Shown: piece after piece, positions 37,301 to 45,827 of the stretch | Numbering within the stretch: position 1 is the first letter of the stretch | Layout: each line of letters opens with the position of its first letter | NCBI GenBank assembly: GCA_963786445.1 | Contig: CAWAZU010000035.1 | Coordinates: 1-64,000, forward strand | Direction: 5' to 3' | Origin: JAFKFJ01 sp963786445 | Lineage (GTDB): Bacteria; Pseudomonadota; Alphaproteobacteria; Acetobacterales; Acetobacteraceae | Length of the DNA: 64,000 nt | Translations under genes and position numbers: made by a program | The notes under the pieces: model-generated | The model's database searches: none | What the model was told of the DNA's origin: nothing | Seen by the model: the letters and a program-made list of their open reading frames with translations, nothing else

Positions 37301-39661
37301 CAGCCGATAGGCGCCGGCCCGCAGGTAGCGCAGCAACAGCATGTTGCGCCCGACGCCGTTGGCGCGTCCGGCGGCGAGCGACGGCACGAACGCCGTGCCG
37401 ATCCGCCCCTCGGTGTCCAGCCGCCCGAGCGTCTCCACGCGATACAGCCCGCCCTGCGCCACGCTGAGCGCGAAGCGCGCCGTCCGGTCGCGCGCGAGGT
37501 CGAGGAAGCGCGGCGTGCCGTCCCGCAATTCGGCCAGCGCGGCCGGCGGGGCGGGCGAGGGGGCTTGCGCCGTCTCGGGCGGCAGCAGCGCCAGCGCCAG
37601 CGTGCGCGCATGGTCCGCCGCGGGGAACGGGAGCGTCGCGTCGGCGCCTTTGGCGATCGGGCGGAGCGCGACCGGCGGGCCGCCGGCAACATCGCGCAGC
37701 AGCAATACGCCCGCTGCCGGTGCCCGCGCCGCGACGGTGAGCGTTTGGCCCGACGGCACAGTGGCCACCACTGGCCCCTGGCCGAGATCGACCGGCGACC
37801 GCCGCGCGATCAGCCCGCCGATGAAGCCGGGAACGTCGTTGACAAACAGCCGCAACTCGCTGTCGGCCTCGACCGCGTGCTCGCCGAGCGGCAGCACCGG
37901 CGCCGCGGGCTGCGCTGCCTCCGGCGCCCCCGGCACGAGTCCGGGCGGGCCGAGCGTGAGGTCGAGGATGCCGATGGCGTCCGGCTTGGCGGCCAGGTGC
38001 AGCGCGTACCAGGCGGGCGACAGCGCCCAGCGCGTCGCCGCGACGCCGTTGCCGGTGGCGTTCATCACCGCGCCGTCGAGCGTCGCGATCCGCGGCGTCA
38101 CCGCCGGTCCCTCGGCCCTGACGGCGACGGTGACCGGCGCCGCCACGCGGAACAGCAGCGTCGTCTCACCGCGGAAGTTGAAGCGGGTGCGCCACGCCAG
38201 CGCCGGCCCGATCTCCGGCACGCCGACCGAGCCGATTGCGGTGCCGGTGCCGTCCTTGGCGATGCGGAACAGCGCCGCCGCGGCCGGCGCCTCGTCCCCG
38301 CCGAGCGCATATTCGCCGGCGGCGAACCAGTAGCGGCCGGGCTGATCCGGCATGTCCTGTTCGGCGGCGACCGCGCGCAGGGTGAAGATCTGGCCCGGCG
38401 CCGCATGCAGCACGACGCTGCGCGCCTGCTTGGGTTTCTCCGGCAGGTCGAGCAGGGTGGCCGGTTCCCGCTGTGTGCGGGCAATCGCGGCCCGGCCGCT
38501 CTCGGCCTCGCCGTCGCGTGCCAGGAGCGTCGCGTCCGCGGGCTGCGGCAGCAGCAGCAGCGCCTGCGCCGCATCCAGCGGCACCGCAAAAACCTCGCTG
38601 CCGAACGGGCCGACCGCGCCGGCGCCGCCGCCTGCGAGCAGGTCGGCCGACTGCCCGGTGCGCAGATAGAGCGGCTGGTCGGAGGCACCATCGGCCCAGG
38701 GCAGGGCAGGGCCGCCATAGGCCGCGATCAGATACGTGCCGGGCGCCACTTTGCCGGACAGCACGATGTCGGTCAGCGGATGGGCGGGGATCGGCGCGAT
38801 GCTCGCGACCTGTTCCGGCAGGTCCACGAGGTCGCGCCCGTCGCGCCACAGCTTTAGCGCCCGCAGGCTGCGTCCCGCCGCCTCGACGCGCGTGCCGGCA
38901 TCGTTCGGCCCGACCACCAGCCAAAACCCCTGCACGTGCAGGTCGGTCAGGGGCAGCGTCGCCGGCACGTAGCCGGGGGCCAGCCTCGGCGGCCCGGCCT
39001 CGGCGAACCCGGTGACGGCGAGCGTGGTCGGTCCGGCCGCGTCCGTCGCGCCGATGGCGCGCACGCGATAGGTGCCGATGTCGAGCAGCGCGTCGATGCG
39101 GCCGTCGGCCTTGCCCGGCCAGCCCTCGCGCGGGCCGGGGCCGGTCAGCATGTCAACGAGTTGCAGCGCGGTGCCGGTGGCGCTCCTGGCCTGGATCGCG
39201 AAGCGGCCGGGCGTGGTGACGCGCAGCGCCACGTCGGTCTCGCCCGCGGTCGGGAACGTGCCGCGGTCGAGCCTCGCCGCGGCCTGCGCGATCTGTGGCA
39301 GCGGAGCGGCGACGGGAAGCGGCGCCGAAGGCGGCGGCGACAGCGCGGCAATGCGCCCGGCGTAGGCGTGCGCCAGGCACGCCGCCGCCGCGGTTTCCTT
39401 CACGCAGTCGGCGCGCGCCCTGAGCCACGCGCGCTGCGCCTGCCGGATCGCGTCGCTGCCGGCGGGGTCGCGGGCGAGGGCGGCGGCGTAGGCGGCGGCC
39501 AGCGACTCGTCGAGCCGCCGCAATTGCGGCGCCGCACAGATCGCCCGATCCACCGGCGCTTGCGCCTTGGCGCAGTCGAAGCTTTGTGCCGCCGCCGGTG
39601 CTGCCAGCAATGCCGGCACGGCAAGGGCCAATGCCGCCAGCCCGAGTCCGCCGTTCCGCAT
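34309..39661 (-). CDS. giant exported protein with N-terminal LprI-like domain and beta-sandwich repeats (one apparent frameshift)
   Basis: This is a predicted periplasmic or surface protein of about 1,780 residues. After a signal peptide (1-26) comes an LprI/DUF1311-type domain (about 28-107) with four cysteines (C30, C42, C86, C95) and the QAQRAWLRARADC helix. LprI is a lysozyme-inhibitor family. The rest is a long run of Gly/Ala-rich beta-strand modules resembling pre-peptidase (PPC) domains, recognisable by recurring 'APGTYRL', 'AGRYRLDL' and 'PAGNYVVDA' turns. The frame shifts once near 35767, where one extra base follows LIAPA. It sits 11 bases before the macroglobulin start, so they form one unit with PBP1c. 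Confidence 0.75.
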
Positions 39662-39735
39662 CGCCGTCCCGCCCCTGGCCCGCCCGACGATTCACTCTCG
39701 CACGAATCCCCGTGTCGCGGCGAGGGTTTTGCCGG

Positions 39736-40821
39736 TCAGTCGCAGGCGGGATAGCTGGCCATCAGCTGCTTCTGCCGCCGCCAGTTGCGCCACAGCGCAC
39801 GCACGCCGCTCGGCCGGTGGCCGGTGGCGCGCAGGTCACGGCCGATCTCGAAGGCAGCGCGGTAGTGGAAGAACTGGTCGGCCCAGGCGTCGCGCAGCCG
39901 CGTGCGCGCGTCCCAGATATGTGTGGCCTCGGAGCCGACGCCGTTGACCTCGATGACGGTGAACCCCTCGCCGCGCCGCAACGCCGCGAGCGAGGTGAAG
40001 CGCACGTCGAATTGGCCGAAATGGAAATCCGGGATGGCCCGCGCGATCGCGTCCACCGCGCGGGTCAGCGCCGAGGTGATCTCGGCACGGCCGTCGTGGA
40101 AGATCGCGCCCTTGCAGTGGTTGCCCACCAGCACCAGCCGCACCCGCTCGCCCGAAGCCGGCACCGCGTGGCACCGCTCGCCGAGCCGCGGCAGGTACAT
40201 CTGCGGGACGCGGCCGGCGCGCGGATCGTCGCGCACCAGTTGCTCCAGCGTGCGCTGCCCGTCGCCCACCACCACCGGCGGCCGCTTCAGCGTGAGCGAC
40301 GTGAGGTGACCCTGCGCCTCGCCGGGGCGGCGGATGTAGAACAGCCCCGCCTCGCCCTCCTCGGCGACGAAGCGTTGCAACAGCAGGTGCGCGTCGGACG
40401 GGAAGGCGGCGAGGTAGTCGGCCAGCGCCGCCCGGTCGCGCACCAGCCGCACGCCGGCGCCGTTGCAGCCGATATCGGGCTTGGCGATCACCGGATAGGC
40501 GAGTCCCGCCGCCGCCATCGCCCGCTCGGCCGCCGCCGCATCGCACGGAAGCAGGCGGACATAGGGCGCCAGAAGGTCACGCGCCGCGCCCTGCACGAGA
40601 TCGAGGATGGCGCTCTTGCTCTCGCCGCACAGGCCGCCGAGTTCGATGCGCGGGTTGGCGGCGGTGGGCAGGCTCATCGAGCCGTAGCGCAGCCCCAGCA
40701 GCACCCATTGCGCCACGATCGGCGTGTAGAACGCCCAGTCCGGCCAGAACTCGAAATGGCTGACGACCGGCTCGGGCCTGGTCGGCGGCGCCGCGCGCAG
40801 CAGCAGGGCCGCTTCCTTCAT
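39736..40821 (-). CDS. ATP-grasp ligase, D-Ala-D-Ala-ligase-like
   Basis: This 361-residue cytosolic protein has an N-terminal FEFWPDWAFY segment, AANPRIELGG and GESK, typical of a conserved but uncharacterised ATP-grasp family. The ATP-grasp core follows: the lysine in VIAKPDIGCNGAG, the hinge LLLQRFV, and the metal-binding end FTVIEVNGVGSEA. It should join a carboxylate to an amine or similar group using ATP. Its ATG overlaps the DedA stop (ATGA) and it precedes the LprI-domain gene by 74 bases. An envelope-related ligation is inferred from this setting. Confidence 0.75.
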   Translation of the reverse strand: MKEAALLLRAAPPTRPEPVVSHFEFWPDWAFYTPIVAQWVLLGLRYGSMSLPTAANPRIELGGLCGESKSAILDLVQGAARDLLAPYVRLLPCDAAAAERAMAAAGLAYPVIAKPDIGCNGAGVRLVRDRAALADYLAAFPSDAHLLLQRFVAEEGEAGLFYIRRPGEAQGHLTSLTLKRPPVVVGDGQRTLEQLVRDDPRAGRVPQMYLPRLGERCHAVPASGERVRLVLVGNHCKGAIFHDGRAEITSALTRAVDAIARAIPDFHFGQFDVRFTSLAALRRGEGFTVIEVNGVGSEATHIWDARTRLRDAWADQFFHYRAAFEIGRDLRATGHRPSGVRALWRNWRRQKQLMASYPACD

Positions 40822-41396
40822 CGCCGCGCCTCCTGCAGTCGCGCCGCGGTGCGGCCGAGCAGGATGATGATCGCCGCGAACCCGATGGCGCCGGCCCAGC
40901 GCCAGGGGCCGAGATACAGCATCAGCAGCGCGCCGATCTTCAGCGACACGCCGAACAGCAGCGAGGTCCAGACCAGCGTCGCCAGCACTGCGGCCAGCGC
41001 GAAGCGGCGCCAGTCGGCGCCCAGAAAGCCGCAGGCGGTGTAGGTCGGCAGCCGCGCGCCGGGAATGAAACGGCTGATGAACACCACCTGGAACACCCGT
41101 CCCTGCAGCCAGTCCCGCCCCTGCCGCATCCGGTGCGGCGGAATGATCCGCGCCGCCCAGCGCACCTTCGCCGACAAATGCCCGAGCAGATACAGGCCCA
41201 GATCGCCCAGCACGATCCCGGCATAGAGCGAACACAGCGCCAGCGGGATCGGGATGTCGCCGCCCTGCGCCTGCATGGCGGCGAGCACGGTGGCCGCGTC
41301 CTCCAGCACGAAGGTGCCGAGGATGATCAGGACCGCCTGGAGCATCAGGTTCTGCCCCGCCAGCGCCAACAGAGCTGCAACGGATAGGACCGGCAT
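40818..41396 (-). CDS. DedA/VTT-domain inner-membrane protein
   Basis: This 192-residue polytopic protein has the DedA signature F-x-x-R-F-x-P-G-A-R (VVFISRFIPGARLPTY) and a G-F-L-G turn. Early acidic residues appear in FVLEDAAT. DedA proteins move lipid carriers or phospholipids between leaflets, including recycling of undecaprenyl phosphate. That would suit the downstream cell-wall genes. A strong hairpin lies 13 bases upstream of its start. Confidence 0.85.
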   Translation of the reverse strand: MPVLSVAALLALAGQNLMLQAVLIILGTFVLEDAATVLAAMQAQGGDIPIPLALCSLYAGIVLGDLGLYLLGHLSAKVRWAARIIPPHRMRQGRDWLQGRVFQVVFISRFIPGARLPTYTACGFLGADWRRFALAAVLATLVWTSLLFGVSLKIGALLMLYLGPWRWAGAIGFAAIIILLGRTAARLQEARR

Positions 41397-41408
41397 GGCG
41401 CGTCAGCG

Positions 41409-41439
41409 CAGCCCGTGCCGGCCTGGCCGGCACGGGCTG
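41409..41439. repeat. perfect 15-base inverted repeat (hairpin) between AsmA and DedA genes
   Basis: Arms 41409-41423 and 41425-41439 (CAGCCCGTGCCGGCC and its exact complement) flank a single T. It lies after the AsmA stop and 13 bases before the DedA start on the same strand. It may terminate AsmA transcripts or act in the DedA leader. No U-run follows. Confidence 0.65.
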
Positions 41440-41551
41440 GGTCGGCCGCGCCGACGGGGGCAATGGTATGTCACTGGCGGGCTATATGCCCTGCTCCGGG
41501 CGCGGTTCGCCAGGGGCGCTGGTCACGGTTGCGTGAAATTTAGCTATCGTG

Positions 41552-43522
41552 TCATGGGGTTCGATCCGGCCGGGCTGGGGGTTTTTGGGCCGTGCGGATC
41601 AGCTGCTCGCAGTCGTTGTGCTCGCCGAGGCCGAGCTGGATGGTCGGCAGCAGCGCCGCCAGCGGCGTCAGCAGCACGCCGAGCCCCACCGCCAGCGCGC
41701 CGCGCGCCGCCAGCGCCTTCGCATCCGGCCGCACCGACGGGTGCTTCAGGTGGCCGGTGATGTCGATCGGCGCGGGCAGCGAGCCGATGCTGAAATGTTT
41801 GGCGTTGGTCCGCAGCTGGTAGTCGATCGTCTCGTCGCGCAGGTTGATGCTGCCCTTGCCGACGACGCTCGCCTCGGCGGTATCGACCACCAGCGTGCGG
41901 GTATCCAGGATGCCCTCGCGCAGCGGGAGATCGGCGACGAGGCAGCGCACCGGCGTCTGCTTGGGCAGGCCGAGGGCGGAGAGCAGGGCATTGCCGAACT
42001 CCAGCCCCGAGAGATCGACCAGCAGCGCCGACAGGTCGCCGCCGACCATGAACAGTTTTATGCCGCCGTTGCCGTCGCCGAGTATGCCGGCCACCGAGCC
42101 GCCGGTGCCGTCCACCACCGCCCGGCCCCCGATCGTCCCGGCGCCGCTGAAACTGTGCGTGGCGCTGAGCAGGCGGGCGAGGTCCACCTGCCGGAAGTCC
42201 ACGTCGGTGCGCACGTGCAGCGCGTCCGGCCGGGCTTCGTCGGCCGCGATATCGAACGAGATGCGGCCGCGCCCGACACCGAAACTGACCGGATGGAAGC
42301 GCACCGCGCCGTCCTTGATGGTGAGGTCGGCGGCCAGGTCGTCGAGCGGGATGGAGCGGCCCTCGATCCGGTCGCCGCGGTAGTGCAGGGCCACGTCGGC
42401 GGCGTGCAGCCGCGGCAGGTCGAGCTGGGTGTGCGGGATCAGCCAGGGGCTGGCCTCCGCGTGGGCCACCGCCGCGCGCTTCTGCGGCGTCTCGCCTGGG
42501 GTGGTGGCCTGCCCCGGCGTCGCTCCCAGGAAGCCGCCGAAATCGGCCAGATCGACCTGGTGCGAATGCAGATCGACGGTCACCTGCGGCCGCTCGCCTC
42601 CCGGATCGATCGCGAGGCTGCCCTCCAGGTCGGAGTTGCCGAAATGTCCGACGAGGTGATCCAGCCTGACGTGCCGGTCGGCGGTGTAGGTCACGTCGCC
42701 GAGCAGCCGATAGGGCGGGGTGGCCGGGGCCGGCACGCCGGTGAGCGGCGTCAGATTGGCAAGGCTCTGTCCCGAGAGTTCGACCTTGAGGTCGGTGCCG
42801 GCGAAGGCCAGCGGGTCCTGCACCGTGCCGCGCAGCAGCACCCGCGTCGCGCCGTTGGCGAGCGCCAGTTCGACCGGATAGGGATTGGTCTTGTCGCGCA
42901 ACGTGAGCACGGCCCCGCCAGCGAAACGGGCGGTGATCGGCTGCTTGTTGTACGTGCCGCTCGCCTGCGCGAGCAGTTGCCCCTTCTGGCCCGCGCCCGC
43001 CTCGGTCGTGGCAATGTCGATCTGCAGATCGGCCTTGACCTTGGGATCGACGACATGGACGTAGCCGTCCTTGATCCGCAGGTCGCCGATCCTGGGGCTG
43101 GCGCCGCGCTTGCCGGCGGGCGCACCGCTGAACGGAAACGTCCAGTTGTTGCGCCCGTCGGGCAGCGCGATGGCGTTCACGTTCGGCTTGTCCACCTCGA
43201 TGCCGGGCATCAGCAGACCCTTGCGCAGCACCCAGGCCGGCCCATCGACCGTCACGCCCAGCCGCGCGATGCGGGCGAACGGACCCGCGGCGGGGAACCC
43301 CGCCGGGTTGCCGATGACGATGTTGTCCGCCTCCAGCACCGGGTTGCGCGCCAGATGCAGGCGCAGATGCTGGATCTGCACCGGGCGGCCGAGCTTGGCG
43401 GTGGCGATGCGCTCGACCGGAGGAATGAACCAGTCCCAGTTCCAGACCGCGATCAGCACGATCAGCACGGCCAGGATGCCGCCGAGGATGGAATGCCAAG
43501 CGCGGACTTTGATTCTGGCCAT
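41552..43522 (-). CDS. AsmA-family envelope protein
   Basis: This 656-residue protein has an N-terminal membrane helix (about 11-30) followed by a long periplasmic part. The AsmA start is recognisable (RIATAKLGRPVQIQHLRL, then PVLEADNIVIGNP), and the C-terminal AsmA-like domain contains VGKGSINLRDETIDYQL. AsmA proteins are related to lipid-bridge proteins and are thought to move phospholipid to the outer membrane. It is transcribed toward the DedA gene, separated by 155 bases and the perfect hairpin. Confidence 0.85.
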   Translation of the reverse strand: MARIKVRAWHSILGGILAVLIVLIAVWNWDWFIPPVERIATAKLGRPVQIQHLRLHLARNPVLEADNIVIGNPAGFPAAGPFARIARLGVTVDGPAWVLRKGLLMPGIEVDKPNVNAIALPDGRNNWTFPFSGAPAGKRGASPRIGDLRIKDGYVHVVDPKVKADLQIDIATTEAGAGQKGQLLAQASGTYNKQPITARFAGGAVLTLRDKTNPYPVELALANGATRVLLRGTVQDPLAFAGTDLKVELSGQSLANLTPLTGVPAPATPPYRLLGDVTYTADRHVRLDHLVGHFGNSDLEGSLAIDPGGERPQVTVDLHSHQVDLADFGGFLGATPGQATTPGETPQKRAAVAHAEASPWLIPHTQLDLPRLHAADVALHYRGDRIEGRSIPLDDLAADLTIKDGAVRFHPVSFGVGRGRISFDIAADEARPDALHVRTDVDFRQVDLARLLSATHSFSGAGTIGGRAVVDGTGGSVAGILGDGNGGIKLFMVGGDLSALLVDLSGLEFGNALLSALGLPKQTPVRCLVADLPLREGILDTRTLVVDTAEASVVGKGSINLRDETIDYQLRTNAKHFSIGSLPAPIDITGHLKHPSVRPDAKALAARGALAVGLGVLLTPLAALLPTIQLGLGEHNDCEQLIRTAQKPPARPDRTP

Positions 43523-43830
43523 TGGCTGCCTGGAATGACCCGACGGGGAGGCTGGCGTTTCCGCCGCTGCCGGACTAAGCAGGGCGGCCGTGCGACGCGG
43601 CGGGCGGGAAACGTGCTAACGTTTGGGCGGTTCCCGCGCGGCCGGACGGTCGGCGTTGCGGGAGGGCCCACGGCACGAACCCCAACCGGCGAACGAAACT
43701 CTCCCAGGCGCTTTCACCCGCACGTGATGGCGCCGGGATGCGCCTTTCCTCTCGCATGCGCAAAGACGGCCTTGTTGGCGCGTTGGCTGCCATGCCACCC
43801 TTCTGTTGGACCACCGGCCGGAACCCAGGA
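43523..43830. other. divergent intergenic region (308 bases)
   Basis: This lies between the AsmA and receiver-domain genes, which point away from each other. No gene is seen. GCTAACGTTT occurs at 43615-43624 and again at 44209-44218 before the next gene. Two copies of a ten-base word are suggestive only. An in-frame upstream extension of the receiver gene starts here but does not look coding. Confidence 0.45.
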
Positions 43831-44193
43831 ATGAACGAGCCCGCGAATGGCGCGACGCCAAAAATACTGGTCGTGGATGACGACCCGGAAGTCCGGGAGA
43901 TCCTTGCCGAGACGCTGATCGAATTCGGCTATCGTGTGGTGCAGGCCGGCAGCGGCGAGGAGGCGTTGCCGATGCTGGACGGGCTGGCGGACATCCGCCT
44001 GGTGATCAGCGACGTGCGCATGCCCGGAATGTCGGGGCTGGAACTGGTCGAGCAGGCGCGGGCGCGCAGCCCCTCGCTGCGGGTGATCCTGATCTCCGGC
44101 TACTTCCTGCCGCAGCCGATCGCGGTGCGGTTCCTGAAAAAGCCGTTCCACATGGCCGAACTGGCCTCCGCGGTGCAGGCGGAGCTGGCCTGA
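43831..44193 (+). CDS. single-domain response regulator (CheY-like receiver)
   Basis: This 120-residue receiver domain has no output domain. It has the acidic pair D16-D17, phosphoacceptor D61 (VISDVRMPG), S89 in place of the usual Thr/Ser switch, and the K104-P105 pair. It presumably relays phosphate or binds a partner. No histidine kinase gene is near. The ATG at 43831 gives a normal domain; a short AGGA is very close to it, and starts further upstream would add about 30 unlikely residues. Confidence 0.85.
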   Translation: MNEPANGATPKILVVDDDPEVREILAETLIEFGYRVVQAGSGEEALPMLDGLADIRLVISDVRMPGMSGLELVEQARARSPSLRVILISGYFLPQPIAVRFLKKPFHMAELASAVQAELA

Positions 44194-44271
44194 CCGGCGG
44201 CCCGCCGCGCTAACGTTTCGTCAATCGCCCCCGGGCAGGCTGCACGCCAATCATGGCGCGACAGGATGTCG

Positions 44272-45048
44272 ATGCTGACGATCGATGAAGCGCGCGGCGA
44301 AGTGCGGGTCGGGCGCCCCGACGGCACCTGCGCGGTCCACCCTATGGACACGCCGGAGGCGTTCGAGGCGGCGTCGGCGGCGTGGCTGCGCTGCGGCTGG
44401 GACGTGAAATACGTCTATGGCTTCACCTGGCTCGGCCGGCCGGTGATCCAGCTGCCCGAGGACCTGCTGCGGATGCAGGAACTGCTGTGGCGCGAGCGGC
44501 CCGACGTGGTGGTCGAGACCGGCGTGGCCCACGGCGGCTCGCTGGTGTTCCACGCCAGCCTGTGCGCGCTGATCGGCGGCGGGCGCGTGATCGGCGTCGA
44601 TCGCGACATCCGCGCCCCGGCGCGCGCCGCAATCGAGGCGCACGAGCTGGCGCCGCGCATCACGCTGATCGAGGGCGACTCCGCCGCCGCCGCCACGGTC
44701 GCCGCGGTGCGCGCCCTGATCGTGCCCGGTGAGCGCGTGCTGCTTGTGCTCGACAGCGGGCACACGCGCGCGCACGTGCGGGCCGAACTCGACGCCTACG
44801 CCGAGCTGGTGACACCGGGCGGCTGCATCATCGTGTGTGACGGCATCATGGCCGATCTGGCCGGCGCGCCGCGCTCGCGGCCCGACTGGACGTGGAACAA
44901 CCCGCTCGGCGCGATCGAGGATTTTCTCGCCGCCAACCCCGACTTCCGCGTCGAGGAGCCGGCGTTCCCGTTCAACGAGGGCGTGGTGCGGCAGCGCGTC
45001 ACCTACTGCCCGCGCGGCCTGCTGCGGCGCGTCGGGAGTGCGCCATGA
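44272..45048 (+). CDS. CmcI-like (cephalosporin hydroxylase family) methyltransferase-fold protein
   Basis: This 258-residue protein has a SAM-type Rossmann motif, ETGVAHGGSLVFHASL, and the later DSGHTRAHVRAEL segment. Together these define the CmcI family, often found in O-antigen and sugar clusters. The likely activity is O-methylation or related chemistry on a sugar. The start at 44272 has AGGA five bases upstream; an ATG six bases earlier is the alternative. Its stop overlaps the rfbF start (ATGA), so the two are coupled. Confidence 0.8.
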   Translation: MLTIDEARGEVRVGRPDGTCAVHPMDTPEAFEAASAAWLRCGWDVKYVYGFTWLGRPVIQLPEDLLRMQELLWRERPDVVVETGVAHGGSLVFHASLCALIGGGRVIGVDRDIRAPARAAIEAHELAPRITLIEGDSAAAATVAAVRALIVPGERVLLVLDSGHTRAHVRAELDAYAELVTPGGCIIVCDGIMADLAGAPRSRPDWTWNNPLGAIEDFLAANPDFRVEEPAFPFNEGVVRQRVTYCPRGLLRRVGSAP

Positions 45049-45827
45049 AAGCGGTGATCCTGGCGGGCGGCCGCGGCACGCGCATCAGCGAGGAATCGCA
45101 TCTGCGGCCGAAGCCGATGATCGAGATCGGCGGGCGGCCGATCCTGTGGCACATCATGAGCCTGTACGGCAGCCACGGCGTCAATGACTTCATCATCGCC
45201 CTCGGCTACCGCGGCGAGGTGATCAAGCAGTATTTCGCCAACTACCCGATCTACGCCTCGGACGTGACGGTCGAGCTGCGGCGTGGCCAGATCCGCTATC
45301 ATCGCAACTACGCCGAGGACTGGCGCGTGACGCTGGTGGATACCGGAGAAGCGACGATGACCGGCGGGCGGCTGAAGCGGCTGGCGCGGTTCCTCGACGA
45401 CGACGACTGCTTCTGCATGACCTACGGCGACGGCGTCGCCGACATCGACATCGCCGCGCTGATCGCGTTCCATCGCCAACAGCGGCGGCTGGCCACGGTC
45501 ACCGCGGTGGTGCCGCCGGGCCGCTACGGCGCGCTGGTGATGGACGGCGACCGCGTGCAGCACTTCACCGAAAAGCCGCCCGGCGACAACGCCTTTGTCA
45601 GCGGCGGCTTCTTCGTCCTGCAGCCCGAAGTGCTCGACCGCATCGCGGGCGACGACATGCCGTGGGAGCAGGTGCCGCTGGAAGGCCTCGCCCGCGACGG
45701 CGAACTGGCCGCCTATCGCCACACCGGCTTCTGGCACGCGATGGACACGCAGCGCGACCGCATCCACCTGGACGCGCTGTGGGAGTCCGGGCGGGCACCG
45801 TGGAAGACCTGGTGCGAACCGAACTAG
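45045..45827 (+). CDS. rfbF: glucose-1-phosphate cytidylyltransferase
   Basis: This 260-residue nucleotidyltransferase has the pyrophosphorylase signature GGRGTRISEE, the lysine in LRPKPMIEIGG and the MTYGDGVADID metal site. These are typical of RfbF, which makes CDP-glucose from glucose-1-phosphate and CTP, the first step to CDP-linked deoxysugars. The usual next enzyme, CDP-glucose 4,6-dehydratase (RfbG), is not in the window. A C-methyltransferase follows, overlapping by 28 bases. Confidence 0.92.
   Translation: MKAVILAGGRGTRISEESHLRPKPMIEIGGRPILWHIMSLYGSHGVNDFIIALGYRGEVIKQYFANYPIYASDVTVELRRGQIRYHRNYAEDWRVTLVDTGEATMTGGRLKRLARFLDDDDCFCMTYGDGVADIDIAALIAFHRQQRRLATVTAVVPPGRYGALVMDGDRVQHFTEKPPGDNAFVSGGFFVLQPEVLDRIAGDDMPWEQVPLEGLARDGELAAYRHTGFWHAMDTQRDRIHLDALWESGRAPWKTWCEPN

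Noticed and set aside
36329..38857. An 842-residue plus-strand frame
   Set aside because: It is antisense to the LprI-domain gene and has low-complexity Arg/Ala/Gly composition.
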